From Allium sativum (taxonomy: Eukaryota > Streptophyta > Magnoliopsida > Asparagales > Amaryllidaceae): a stretch of 64,000 bases of DNA. Location of the stretch: positions 162,885,579 through 162,949,578 of the forward strand of contig CM060926.1 in the NCBI GenBank assembly GCA_030737875.1, read 5' to 3'. Below the pieces are notes generated by a model. It was given only the letters and a program-made list of their open reading frames with translations. It did no database searches and was not told the DNA's origin. Below are positions 33,741 to 44,046 of this stretch, in pieces. The translations under genes and the position numbers were made by a program. Within the stretch, counting starts at the first letter, position 1. Each line of letters opens with the position of its first letter.

Positions 33741-36700
33741 TTACCAAACAAAGAGTTCCGGGTGTGACTTCCTAATGTTATCCTCTGTCTCCCAAGTACA
33801 ATCATTCTCGTTCTCGCTCCACTGTACCTTGACTAGCTTCACCGCCTTCCTTCGAAGTTGCTTCATGTCGTGCTCGACAATACGGACCGGCTTGCGGTTC
33901 CCAACCGCCTCGGGTTCTACTTCGAAGTCCTCCAACTGATCAGGTGAAATAGTCATATCTGAGTCGTGAACGAACTTCCTTAGTTGGGAAACATGAAATA
34001 CGTTATGAACTCCCGCCATCTTCTCTGGTAAGTCAATTCTATATGCCAAATTCCCGACTAGTTCCAGAACAGGGAATGGGCCAACGAATCTTGGTGCCAA
34101 CTTGCCTCTCCTGCCAAATCGTATTACGCTCTTCAACGGAGAAATCTTGACAAACACCAAGTCACCAACGGAGAATTTTAAGTCTCTTCTCCTCTTATCA
34201 GCATAACTCTTCTGCCTATCTTGGGCAGCCTTCATTCGTTTTTGAATGATCTTAATCTTATCTGAAGTTTCCCTCACCACATCTGGTCCAAGCATAAACT
34301 TCTCGCCAGTCTCTATCCAACATGATGGTGAGTTGCACGGTCTTCCGTACAAAGCTTCAAACGGAGCCATACCGATACTGGATTGGTAGCTATTATTGTA
34401 TGCAAACTCTACTAGATGCAAATGGTCATCCCATGATCCACCAAAATCCAATATACACGCTCTCAAGAGATCTTCCAAAATACGGTTCACCCTCTCCGTC
34501 TGACCGTCGGTCTGAGGATGATATGCGGTACTGCGATGTAACTCTGACCCTAGAGCCTCTTGTAAACTCTTCCAAAACCCACTAGTGAACAACGGGTCTC
34601 GGTCGCTCACAATGCCTTTAGGTACTCCTTGAAATCTCACTACCCACTTCATATACAACTCTGCTAACTTAGCTGTTGTTCTGGTCGATTTGACTGGTAT
34701 AAACCTTGCGCTTTTAGTCAATCGATCCACAATCACCCAAATGCTATCATGTCCCGATCTAGTCCTTGGTAAACCATCGATGAAATCCATCGAGACTTGC
34801 TCCCATTTCCATTCGGGAATTTCCAATGGCTGTAACAATCCACTAGGCTTCTTTTGCTCGACTTTAACTAGCTGGCAATTCATGCATTTGGATATAAACT
34901 TTCCAACGTCTCTTTTCATTCCTTCCCAGTAGTAAGTCTGTTTCATGTCTCTATACATCTTATTACCACCGGGGTGTATAGTCAGCTTTGAGTGATGACA
35001 TTCTCTAAGCACTTCATCCCTCAATCCATTGACGTTGGGTACAACAAGCTTTCCATTCTTTCTAAGCCATCTATCTCGATCAAGCCCATACTTGTTCATC
35101 TCCTCATCGATACCCATCTCTAACTTGGAGATGATTTCCAGTAGGTTAGGATCGTCCCTCTGACTAGAGCCGATCCGCTCAATCAAAGTGGGTCTGATCG
35201 TCAAACTTGCTAACATTTCTGGATCCAATTCGCACTTTGGTCTGAAATCAAACCCCGCGATAAACTCCAGTTGCTTCCATTCAAGGAACATAGCCCCTAA
35301 GCTGGCATGTCTTCTATTCAATGCATCAGCCACTGCATTGCCCTTTCCTGGTATGTATGCGATGTCAAAATCATAGGAAGCTAAGAACTCTAACCATCTC
35401 TGCTGACGGAGATTCAGATCTTTCTGAGAGAAGAGATACTTTAACGACTTATGATCTGTAAACAGCTCAAATCTTTCTCCCAAGAGATAGTGTCTCCACA
35501 TCTTTAACGCGAACATGATCGCTGCCAATTCTAAATCATGGGTAGGGTATCTTCTCTCGTGCGGTTTCAATTGCCGACTTGCGTAAGCTACAACCCTACC
35601 GCCTTGCATCAATACAGCACCCAATCCGGTACCACAGGCATCCGTGTATACCGTCATCTCTTCATCCCCCTTAGGAATGACTAACACTGGTGCGCTTGTC
35701 AACTTGTCCTTTAGACTTCTAAATGCATTCTCGCACCTTTCATCCCAGACAAAAGCTTGATTCTTCTTGGTCAACTGGGTCAATGGTGCTGCTATCTTGG
35801 AGAAACCTTGGATAAACTTACGATAATATCCCGCTAACCCCAAGAAACTTCTTACATCTGTTGCATTCTTGGGCGTAGGCCAATCCTGTACCGTAGCCAC
35901 CTTTGCCGGGTCCACGGCAATACCATTCTCTGATACAACATGGCCCAAGAACCTCACTTCCCTCTTCCAGAAGTGACACTTCGAAAACTTTGCTTTCAAT
36001 TGGTGTTTTCTCAACACCTCCATCACTATTCTTAAATGTTCCTTGTGTTCTTCCTCTGTCCTCGAATAGACCAAAATATCATCAACGAACACAAGGACAA
36101 ACTTATTCAACTGATCTCTGAATACCCTATTCATAAGATCCACAAAATATGCTGGGGCATTGGTCAGCCTGAACGGCATGACCAACCACTCATAAAACCC
36201 AGACGGCGTTCGAAATGCCGTTTTAGCTATACTTTCAGCTTCCACTCTAAGCTGATGAAAGCCTGTCGCGAGATCCAACTTAGAAAATACTCTCGCGCCA
36301 CTCAACTGATCGAATAAATCATCTATCCGCGGTAGAGGATACTTGTTCTTCCTCGTCACTTTATTCAACTCGCGGTAGTCTACACACAAACGAAGGGAAC
36401 CATCCGCCTTGGTAGCAAACACAACTGGTGCTCCCCATTCAGAAACACTCCTTCTGATAAATCCCTTCTTCAAAAGATCGCTGACTTGCACCTCGAGCTC
36501 TCGCTGCTCTCTTGGTGCCATACGACGAAGTGGCATCACTATAGGCCTGGCATCTTTTACCAAATCAATACGAAACTCAATCTCTCGGTGTGGTGGAAGT
36601 CCGGTCACTTCTTCGAAAACATCCGGATACTGGCCAACCACGGGCAAACCTGACAACTCACTATGCGGAATGTCGAGGGAGTTTAGAAAACTAGCCAATA

Positions 36701-38117
36701 CCCCCTCACTGGGTAGACCACCAAACACTATCCTCCGCCCATCACCCGCTCTAGCTGTCACCAAAAAGCCCTCACAGTCTACCACCACCCCGTATCTTCG
36801 GAGCCAATCTACTCCCAAAATAATGCCAAACCCAGTAAAGCCCAAAACAAAGCAATCACAAACAAACATGCATCCATGACTCGATAAGACCACAGTACGA
36901 CAAATCATGCTAAGGCTAGTCGAACCACCAATCGGGTTCGTCACCACTAAAGGTCTATCGACAATCTCGGGCTCCAATCCCAACCTATCTACCAGGTCAC
37001 TAGATATGAAAGAACTGGAAGCTCCGGTATCAAACAAAACTCTAACAGGAACATCGTAAACAGAAAGCATACCTTGAATGACGACATTCTTTCCCTTCTC
37101 CGCCGCTGTTGGGGCATTCGACGAAGAAGGAATAGTATTAAGAGCGTAGGCTTTCACCATTTGCTTTTCCTTAGGGGGCTGTGGACACTTGTCCTTTTGA
37201 TGTCCCAATTGGCCACAATTGAAGCACTTCCTATCCGCTGGCTTGGCCCGACAATTACTAGCATAATGGCCCTTCTTACCACAGCTAAAGCACTCAACAT
37301 CTTGCTTATTCTTTTTCTTCTGGCCATCCTTAGCTTGGTTCTGCTTTCTCTTATTCTGGGAACCACCCTTGCCTCCACCACTTGCTTGTGGCTTTGGCTC
37401 ATCTGCGGATGCAACCTCAGTCTTCGGCTTAGGGTAGAGACTCTCTGATCTTAATGCTTTCCCTACAATCGACTCAAACGACTCATCGATGTGGTTAATA
37501 AGTCTTTCCCCCATGTACTGGTCCAAACCGGTTATGAATTTCTCATTCTTCTTCTCGGCAGTATCAATAAGAGATAACCCATATTTCGACAAAGTGTCGA
37601 ATTCAGCAATATACTCCGAGACAGCTCTGCCATTCTGCTTGAGCTCCAAGAACTTCTTAAACAGCACTGACTTCTGAGCAGTTGGAATGAACTTCTCGCT
37701 AAAGTGAGCCTTAAACTGCTCCCAAGTAATCTGATCTTCGGGAGTAGCTGCCTTTATAGCATTCCACCAATTCATTGCCCGCCCTTGCAGCTGACGGGAC
37801 GCTAGCTTTCTCTTCATCGCATCCTCGATACCCAAATCCTCGAAGATACATTCGCAACTATCCAACCAATCCTGAACATCTGTGGCCGACTCCGTTCCGT
37901 GGAACGGCTTCCCACCAAGGCTAGTATTATCCTTATTCAGCTTGGCGAAGTCGACTCTTCGCGCCTGCACTATTGGACCACCACCATTTCCACCATTGGG
38001 AGCTGCCCTCTGAACATCTCTAAGCATCTCTCTCATGAGGTCAGTAAACATCGTCCTCATGTCAGCAGCATTCCCATTATTGGCTCCCCTACCAGCACCT
38101 CTAGTATATCGGCTCAT
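33741..38117 (-). CDS. gag-pol: D Gag-Pol polyprotein
   Basis: An open frame of 1479 codons runs to 38180. I prefer the Met at codon 22 (38117, [11 protein letters not shown]) because a TTTCAG lies 7 nt upstream and the preceding codons have no relative in the other elements. Numbering from 38180: capsid about 95-250; CCHC knuckles C297-C300-H305-C310 and C319-C322-H327-C332; protease D384-T385-G386; RT D636 and D700-D701 (FVDDIL); RNase H D847, D909, D952; integrase H1062, H1069, C1099, C1102 and DD35E at D1132, D1193, E1229; chromodomain-like tail with [10 protein letters not shown]. At codon 671 the usual MPFG reads MPFR (AGG for GGG), which may disable RT. The protein differs from B throughout, most in Gag. 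Confidence 0.93.
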   Translation of the reverse strand: MSRYTRGAGRGANNGNAADMRTMFTDLMREMLRDVQRAAPNGGNGGGPIVQARRVDFAKLNKDNTSLGGKPFHGTESATDVQDWLDSCECIFEDLGIEDAMKRKLASRQLQGRAMNWWNAIKAATPEDQITWEQFKAHFSEKFIPTAQKSVLFKKFLELKQNGRAVSEYIAEFDTLSKYGLSLIDTAEKKNEKFITGLDQYMGERLINHIDESFESIVGKALRSESLYPKPKTEVASADEPKPQASGGGKGGSQNKRKQNQAKDGQKKKNKQDVECFSCGKKGHYASNCRAKPADRKCFNCGQLGHQKDKCPQPPKEKQMVKAYALNTIPSSSNAPTAAEKGKNVVIQGMLSVYDVPVRVLFDTGASSSFISSDLVDRLGLEPEIVDRPLVVTNPIGGSTSLSMICRTVVLSSHGCMFVCDCFVLGFTGFGIILGVDWLRRYGVVVDCEGFLVTARAGDGRRIVFGGLPSEGVLASFLNSLDIPHSELSGLPVVGQYPDVFEEVTGLPPHREIEFRIDLVKDARPIVMPLRRMAPREQRELEVQVSDLLKKGFIRRSVSEWGAPVVFATKADGSLRLCVDYRELNKVTRKNKYPLPRIDDLFDQLSGARVFSKLDLATGFHQLRVEAESIAKTAFRTPSGFYEWLVMPFRLTNAPAYFVDLMNRVFRDQLNKFVLVFVDDILVYSRTEEEHKEHLRIVMEVLRKHQLKAKFSKCHFWKREVRFLGHVVSENGIAVDPAKVATVQDWPTPKNATDVRSFLGLAGYYRKFIQGFSKIAAPLTQLTKKNQAFVWDERCENAFRSLKDKLTSAPVLVIPKGDEEMTVYTDACGTGLGAVLMQGGRVVAYASRQLKPHERRYPTHDLELAAIMFALKMWRHYLLGERFELFTDHKSLKYLFSQKDLNLRQQRWLEFLASYDFDIAYIPGKGNAVADALNRRHASLGAMFLEWKQLEFIAGFDFRPKCELDPEMLASLTIRPTLIERIGSSQRDDPNLLEIISKLEMGIDEEMNKYGLDRDRWLRKNGKLVVPNVNGLRDEVLRECHHSKLTIHPGGNKMYRDMKQTYYWEGMKRDVGKFISKCMNCQLVKVEQKKPSGLLQPLEIPEWKWEQVSMDFIDGLPRTRSGHDSIWVIVDRLTKSARFIPVKSTRTTAKLAELYMKWVVRFQGVPKGIVSDRDPLFTSGFWKSLQEALGSELHRSTAYHPQTDGQTERVNRILEDLLRACILDFGGSWDDHLHLVEFAYNNSYQSSIGMAPFEALYGRPCNSPSCWIETGEKFMLGPDVVRETSDKIKIIQKRMKAAQDRQKSYADKRRRDLKFSVGDLVFVKISPLKSVIRFGRRGKLAPRFVGPFPVLELVGNLAYRIDLPEKMAGVHNVFHVSQLRKFVHDSDMTISPDQLEDFEVEPEAVGNRKPVRIVEHDMKQLRRKAVKLVKVQWSENENDCTWETEDNIRKSHPELFVW

Positions 38118-38124
38118 CGTCAAT

Positions 38125-38298
38125 CTGAAAAAGGAAACGATTAACGACTCCATAGTGGTGCTAGTGCAGTACGACTTCATCCTTATACTAGTAATAGTAC
38201 ATATATATAGCTTTTAAAAACCAAAGTAATCACAAATACGCTCTCTCGTATACGTATATTATCTCTCCCTGATAGCTTCCCTAGGTTAACTACGCAAC
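38125..38298 (-). other. candidate leader intron of D
   Basis: On the minus strand GCCAG|GTTGCG follows the PBS immediately, and CCTTTTTCAG| ends 7 nt before the likely gag ATG (174 nt). It has the same layout as A, B and C although the sequence is unrelated. Confidence 0.42.
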
Positions 38299-38301
38299 CT
38301 G

Positions 38302-38313
38302 GCTCTGATACCA
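38302..38313 (-). other. D primer-binding site
   Basis: TGGTATCAGAGC on the minus strand, 2 nt from the LTR; initiator-Met type. Confidence 0.92.
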
Positions 38314-38315
38314 AG

Positions 38316-40865
38316 TGTGACGGCCCGCCCCGCACCAGCCTGCATTTCCTCCGAAAGTGCGCTGTACACATGCCCGACTAGCACAGGACGGTCGCCAAAG
38401 AAAGGAAGGAAGAGAATGAACTAATCAAGGAACCTGTAGAATGTCTCACAGCGCATGGGATAAAAATATAATAATAACATACTTGACATAAAACAGGCGA
38501 GACAGTGCATAAGCTGATAACTAATAATCAATGTCAACATCAGAGCAGCGGAAATCCAAATACAGCTTATTACAACTTTCCAAATTTACTGTCTCTAATC
38601 AAAAGAGAACTAAAGTAGAAGATGCACCACCAATGCCCAAGCAGTGATCTTCAACAACACAGGGAGAATACTATATATATATATATTACGTGGAAGCCTC
38701 CTGCTCGTCTCCGGATCATCTACCCGTGCATCACCAGCTAACCTGTCTCTAGTCTGCTCGTGTGAGCACCCAGAGTAATAAGAAGAGACATAAAACTCTG
38801 GGTCAGACATAAAGCCTGGTTTGAGCGATAAGCATCTAAACAGAATGATAACAGGTATACTAAACCATACCTGAACCTGGACCTGCAACCAAAGAGTTAG
38901 TACCACATACCGTACAATACTCCAAGGTGCCATAATAAATGGTGTAAGAATACGGGGGTGGGGTGTGCATGTCACAATGATAGCAAACAAATCATCCATA
39001 GCAACCATCCTCACATGTCTCACTCAGTGCGTAAAGCGTACGACATCTACCACTTTGGAACACTAGACAAACTGAGGTAACGACGAATCCCGACTTGTAG
39101 AAACCCTGCTGTGACCAAGCCAAACACTTGGAGTCATGACCAAACATTTCAATGACCCACTTCATTGGTTGTAGCCCTTGGTTCTACCGATGCCATAATG
39201 GCCCTGAATCCGCCTTCGCACCTCCAACCATAGTGGTCCAAAGCTATAGACGTCGATAACTCCTTGGCACGCGTCCCGCAGCAAAACCCAACCATGAAGC
39301 GAACTCGTTGATTCCCATCTGAATCTTGAGCTCTATCTTCTCATTTGGGCTTCCTTTGCATCTCGGGTTTCTATCATCACCCTCCGGATCGGTCTTCATT
39401 CTGTTCGTAGCTTCCCGGTTCGGTTCGCGGTCACCAGCTCGTAGCCATCAACCTCGGATCGGTTCGGATCATCCTTCACGCTCGGGTCGGATCGTGGAGG
39501 CCTTCCTGGTTCGGGTCTTGAGTTTCTTAAGTGGATCGGTTCGGGTCGGAATAGCTCATGCTCACGAGAGATGGATCGGATCGGGGTCTTCAACCATCAG
39601 CGGATCGGGTCGCGCCATCGGATCGCACCTCATCAGCTCGTGGCGCCTTGTCGGGTCGGTTCGGGCTTATCAGTTCGTGGAAATCCACTAGTTCGGGTCG
39701 AGCTACCCATCTGGATTGTGGCGCCTCATCTCCAAGTTGGATCGTGGTCTTCCGTTCGTGGCTCCGAGCTCTGGCATGTGGCGCGGTTCGAGCAGGCGGG
39801 TCGGTTCGTGGGCATGGGGGCGATCCGATCCGGATAAATTCCTGCACTTCGTTCCAGCGACAGTTTCTCGCCATTCGACGGCGTTTTTGACCAAACTAAC
39901 ACTTCTAAGCAATCACAAAACACACCATAGAGTCATAGCAACATGCAATAGCAACCACAACAGCAAACAATCACTCAAATGAATCAAAATGGATCAAAAG
40001 TGGCCAAAGCTCCTTATTTTCCCTTAAGCATGTTTAAGTAAAACTGATCATAGGGTTAACAAAACTTAATCAAATCGAACCAAATTTCTAACAGAGGCAT
40101 AAAATATTATTTTCGAATTTCTAAACATTTTTCTAGAATTTATTAGTGTATAAATTCGCTAATCTTCACTAATTACCCTTAATTACCGTAATTAGTGCAA
40201 AAACTATGCAAATCACTCACCTTTGCCACAATAAAACTTCCAAATCTGAAGTGAACCTCTGATTTGCACGAATTCCAATATATAACAGCAACTCTACCTC
40301 GGTCCTTGTGCTAACCCTCCTTGATTTGATGCCTCTAAGCCTTAATCCTTGATTAGGAAGTGATTTTGGGTGTTTTAGAGAGATTTAGAGAGTGGAGGCC
40401 ATGGCTAGGTTAAGAGGAATGAAAGTGGCGGCTGGAAAATGTCTAAAGAAATGTTTTCTAACCCTAATCAGCACCTATATACCCCTAAACCCGAAATTCC
40501 CCTTGGGCCTAGCTGCTAATCACCCGTTTAAGCCCAATTAAGCTGTTTTTTACCATCTGAAACTTGTTTCAGCCATATCTCCCAAACGGTGAGTCCGTTT
40601 GGCTAATGTGACCACTCTACGGAAAGAGAAACCATCATCCGGAGCCAATGGAAGTGGTTTCAGGTCAAAATTCCTTTCCAGTCAAAAGTTATGGCCAAAA
40701 CAGTGCCAACTAGGGGTAAAATGGTCATTTAAAAATCGGGAAAAATCATGAACATGGGAAATGACCCCAATAGTCGTCCCCCAAAGTTACATGACCATAC
40801 GACTTCGTATGTGACAGAAATAAATATTCTACGATTCTATGATGCGTAGAATGCGGGTCGTTACA
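38316..40865 (-). repeat. D 5' LTR
   Basis: 2550 bp, TGTGACGGCCC to GGGTCGTTACA on the + strand. A likely TATA (TATATA, minus strand) is at 40476-40481, about 385 bp inside the LTR. It includes the CpG-rich TCGG-motif region near 39385-39840. Confidence 0.93.
40476..40481 (-). promoter_or_regulatory. TATA-like box of D 5' LTR
   Basis: GTATATAGGTGCTG context on the minus strand; the start region would lie just inside the AT-rich U3. Confidence 0.35.
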
Positions 40866-40870
40866 GTAAG
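40866..40870. repeat. target site duplication of D (right)
   Basis: GTAAG, pair of 19421-19425. Confidence 0.9.
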
Positions 40871-42818
40871 AAATGGTTTACTAAACCATATTTGAAATCG
40901 AGATGATAAACAAGTGGCTATGAGAAAGTAAGTTACAAACTGGTATTTATTCTGAGATAAGGACGTTGTCATCAAGGTCTGAGAGGTAAATAGAATACCC
41001 CAACTTGAACGGCTTCATTTTTATCGAGGAATGGTATTAGTTTGGAGTGAGTGAAGGTGCGTACTACTGCTAGCGTGATTCGCAGGGCTGCAGATAGCCT
41101 ACGGCGGTCGGATGTTTCTTGAGGGAATCAGGCGTAACCATTGTGATCGCTGCGATCTAGGGTCAGGCGAATAGAGTTAAGTCGAATATTAGAGTTGATT
41201 AACGATTTTGTTAAATATAATCTAAAGAGGTCAGGTAGTTCCAAGTGCCAAACCAGCAAACTGATGTTATTGACACATTTCTTATTTTGATAGTTAAAAC
41301 ACCGACTATCAAAACCAAACCAATACGATTGTTGGTACGGAAAGACCGGGATCAAATTTATATTCGAAAACCATTCCGACCAACAAACACGTGAAGACGT
41401 CGATTGAAGACAGAGCAAGTGAAGACCGTGGATCTTCATAAGTGGAAGGACTACTGGTTGAATCTCTCTGGCTTGCAACCAGAGTTATTCGATTTGTGAT
41501 TCTGTCGTGGTTGAAATCCACGGGTTGCAAGGACTACTCGCTACTGATCCATGCGGTGATTCCTATATTGGATGCGGTAGGAGAGTACCTTCGGTTCATC
41601 TTGTTCCTGGATGACTTGTATGGACGAGTGTCTGACAGAGTATTTCCAAAGGGGTCACGTACGTTGATTTCTCCAAACGTACCATAGTTGATGGCGGAGA
41701 AATGGTTATTCTCTAGCCTAATAACTAGAGTATTTTTGTGGACATCAATTAGTGATATCTGATGGATCTGACGATGTGGCATTCAAAGTGAATGATGGCC
41801 AGATGTTCGAAGAGATGAATTCTAGCCTCAAGCCTCATCAACCGGGAAATGACAAAAATTGGGCAGGCAGCATGGCTATGTGGGTCGCTCCCATTAGGGT
41901 GTATGGTCACCTATCTAGAGAAATTCCTTTTGCTTCTTTAATCTATCGATGTTTTCCCTTTTACGCGAGACGGTGGTTTGAGCCCAACCGTCGATGATAT
42001 ACATTCGATACACTCAAGCGAAATGAGTGGTCGGTCATGTGAGGGCCGGGTTGCAAGACGTTCTTGTTGAACCCAGTGTATTCGCCTCTAGAGATACACG
42101 TGCGGAAGGTGGTCCCATACCTTGTCAGGTTGGAAATCCAATATCCAATAAGCACCCGTGGTTTTGGTTTGTATACTATATATGGGAGCGTGAGATGCAA
42201 GTGTTCCTCTAGATTGATATTTACTTGTATTTAGACATTATGATAATATCAGATCAAGTTATGATTTTCAAAAATGGTTTGGGTTATAGTAAGGTAAAAA
42301 CCGTCCGTGTTTATGTGTGGACTAGTCTTACTATTATCCTTTTGTTTCGAAAAGAATTTTCCAAAGTTAAACAAGTGTGTGTGTGCTGTGAATTTATAAC
42401 TGAAAGTATTCCGGACTGACCCGGTGTATTTTGTTTTAAATCAAATGTGGTCGGGTCAGACCGAGTATGTTCCAGGTTAGGTTTCACTTGGAATTTCAGG
42501 AGCTGGAAGCAGAAGGCTTCACCGCTAGTTATAAAGTTATTTCGGCTGTGATTGATATCTGATAAACTCTGATGATTGGTATGTATACAAAGTTCTTTTG
42601 TATAAAGAGATTTGTTATGTTATATTTTATTCGTTCCGCTGTGAGATTCCGATGATGTGTTCTTCTTCCTTCTTCTATTCTAATATTTCTTTCTTTCTTA
42701 TCTCACCCTCTAAATTCTTTCTAAACTATCCAGTGTTTTCGGTGCTTGGAGGATCGGTATAAGATACGGTAAGGGTATTTATGTCGATTTTCGGTGCCGA
42801 AAACCTTGGGTCGTTACA
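40871..42818 (+). repeat. O left LTR, segment 3 (R-U5 end)
   Basis: Resumes with AAATGGTTTACTAAACC (matching 47229 onward) and ends CTTGGGTCGTTACA. Contains several short hairpins (for example 41472-41531 and CTCTAG/CTAGAG near 41713). No gene; the small ORFs lack any recognisable protein. Confidence 0.85.
41472..41531 (+). repeat. nested inverted repeat in O LTR
   Basis: CTTGCAACC (41472-41480) pairs with GGTTGCAAG (41523-41531). Inside it CGTGG and CCACG flank the 7-nt loop TTGAAAT. The right LTR copy keeps the outer arms (47831-47839, 47882-47890) but has CGTGA inside. Confidence 0.55.
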
Positions 42819-42819
42819 G

Positions 42820-42831
42820 TGGTATCAGAGC
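42820..42831 (+). other. O primer-binding site
   Basis: TGGTATCAGAGC, 1 nt after the LTR end. Confidence 0.9.
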
Positions 42832-43019
42832 TGGTTGCTTAATTGGTACGGATGATAGGGGGTTCTCGCTTCGCGTTTGGTGGCGAACCGGAGGCTGTTA
42901 CCCCTACATCTCCCGACAATGTGGGTTGGTCGAGTCGAGAGGCTGGCCGTAAAAGCAGTTCTGAGGTATCTCTATAAGCCATGGTGGGAGGTTAGGCCAC
43001 TGCCGTCAGGCCGTTACAG

Positions 43020-43031
43020 TGGTATCAGAGC
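43020..43031 (+). other. second PBS-like sequence in O
   Basis: CGTTACAGTGGTATCAGAGCT recurs exactly 200 bp after the true LTR/PBS junction, so both an LTR-end and a PBS sequence are duplicated. Confidence 0.8.
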
Positions 43032-44033
43032 TATTGGTTTAATGATTAACCTTGGCTCTGTGGTGTGACTCAATAGAGATGGGGTCAGCAGTACCCTAGA
43101 TTGAGTTAGGTATATATATGAGAGCACGTATTTTGATTTTGGTATAAAATTATTTTTGAAACTATTTTTGGCCCAATTTATTTTATAATAAAATAAAAGT
43201 AAAGTTATATGGGAAAATTGTTTGGATTTGTCGATTGTGTGATATGCTGAATTGTGTTGATGGATGCTCGAATATAAATCTGAACCTAAATAGGGTTGGT
43301 TGAAACAAATATGGAAATAATTGAGTTGACCAATCAATCCGGATTCAAATAATTTTGAATGGGTAGTTAAATAAACCAATTCAGGGAAATAAATCCGAAT
43401 GGATAATTATAGTAATAAAGGAAGTAATTATGAATAATAAATCCCGTGTGGATTGAACTGTGTGTGGAATGAGTTGATAGGAAATTATATGGATGTTTTA
43501 AACATAACTGGCCTTGTGTGATAGTTGATAAATTTGTTTGAGTTGAGGACAGGTGCAAGTGCCAGTTCAGCTTTAAAATCCATCCTAGAGAGAAATTTTG
43601 GAGGTAATTAAATCCAGTTGGAGTAGAGCTGCATAAAAATTAAGCAGACTCGAATATAAAATTAAAGCTTATCGCGTAATAACAATCGCCAAAAGGTACG
43701 CCTACGCCAATATAAATTTTTTGGTTTTGTTTGAGTTTTGAGTTTGATTTTTGATTTTTATGACCATGAGAGTCGAGGTATATCTATTTCTTGATCCTAC
43801 GATATTGCAGATGTCCTCCGTACAAGGGAGACTCTGCCAAAAATTTTCCAAAATTTAAGGTATTGGAATATTTTTGAAGATTTTTGAAAATTTGATTAGT
43901 TGAAATAAATTGCTTTTAAAACTGATTGGATTAATTTTGAAAATAAAAACGATTTTTAATTAAATATATTTGTAAAGATAGTGGATTTGCAACATTCTTT
44001 CTGCCTTAGCAATTTCGAGGACGAAATTATTTT

Positions 44034-44046
44034 AAGGGGGAAGAAA
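44034..44046 (+). other. O polypurine tract
   Basis: AAGGGGGAAGAAA directly before TGTAACGG. Confidence 0.8.

Larger units (their letters stand above)
19426..40865 (-). mobile_element. element D: Ty3/gypsy chromovirus with open gag-pol, containing B
   Basis: A complete insertion with TSD GTAAG. The left LTR is split by B (19426-19474 and 31089-33585, about 2546 bp); the right LTR is 38316-40865 (2550 bp). It has an initiator-Met PBS, a polypurine tract and a single open gag-pol frame on the minus strand. Its Gag and LTR sequence differ clearly from A, B and C, so it is a separate subfamily. About 28 LTR substitutions (about 1.1%) by eye. Confidence 0.92.
42819..44046 (+). other. O internal region, non-coding
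   Basis: 1.2 kb between PBS and polypurine tract with no Gag or Pol similarity. It ends AATTTCGAGGACGAAATTAT plus a purine tract, a sequence style shared with the region before the 3' LTR in X1 and, reversed, in A-D (GGGGACGAAAT). The ORF on the minus strand at 43014-43379 looks fortuitous. Confidence 0.75.

Noticed and set aside
41461..41531. Possible tRNA gene in the O LTR
   Set aside because: Anticodon-like and T-like arms are present, but no acceptor stem or D-arm with normal spacing was found.
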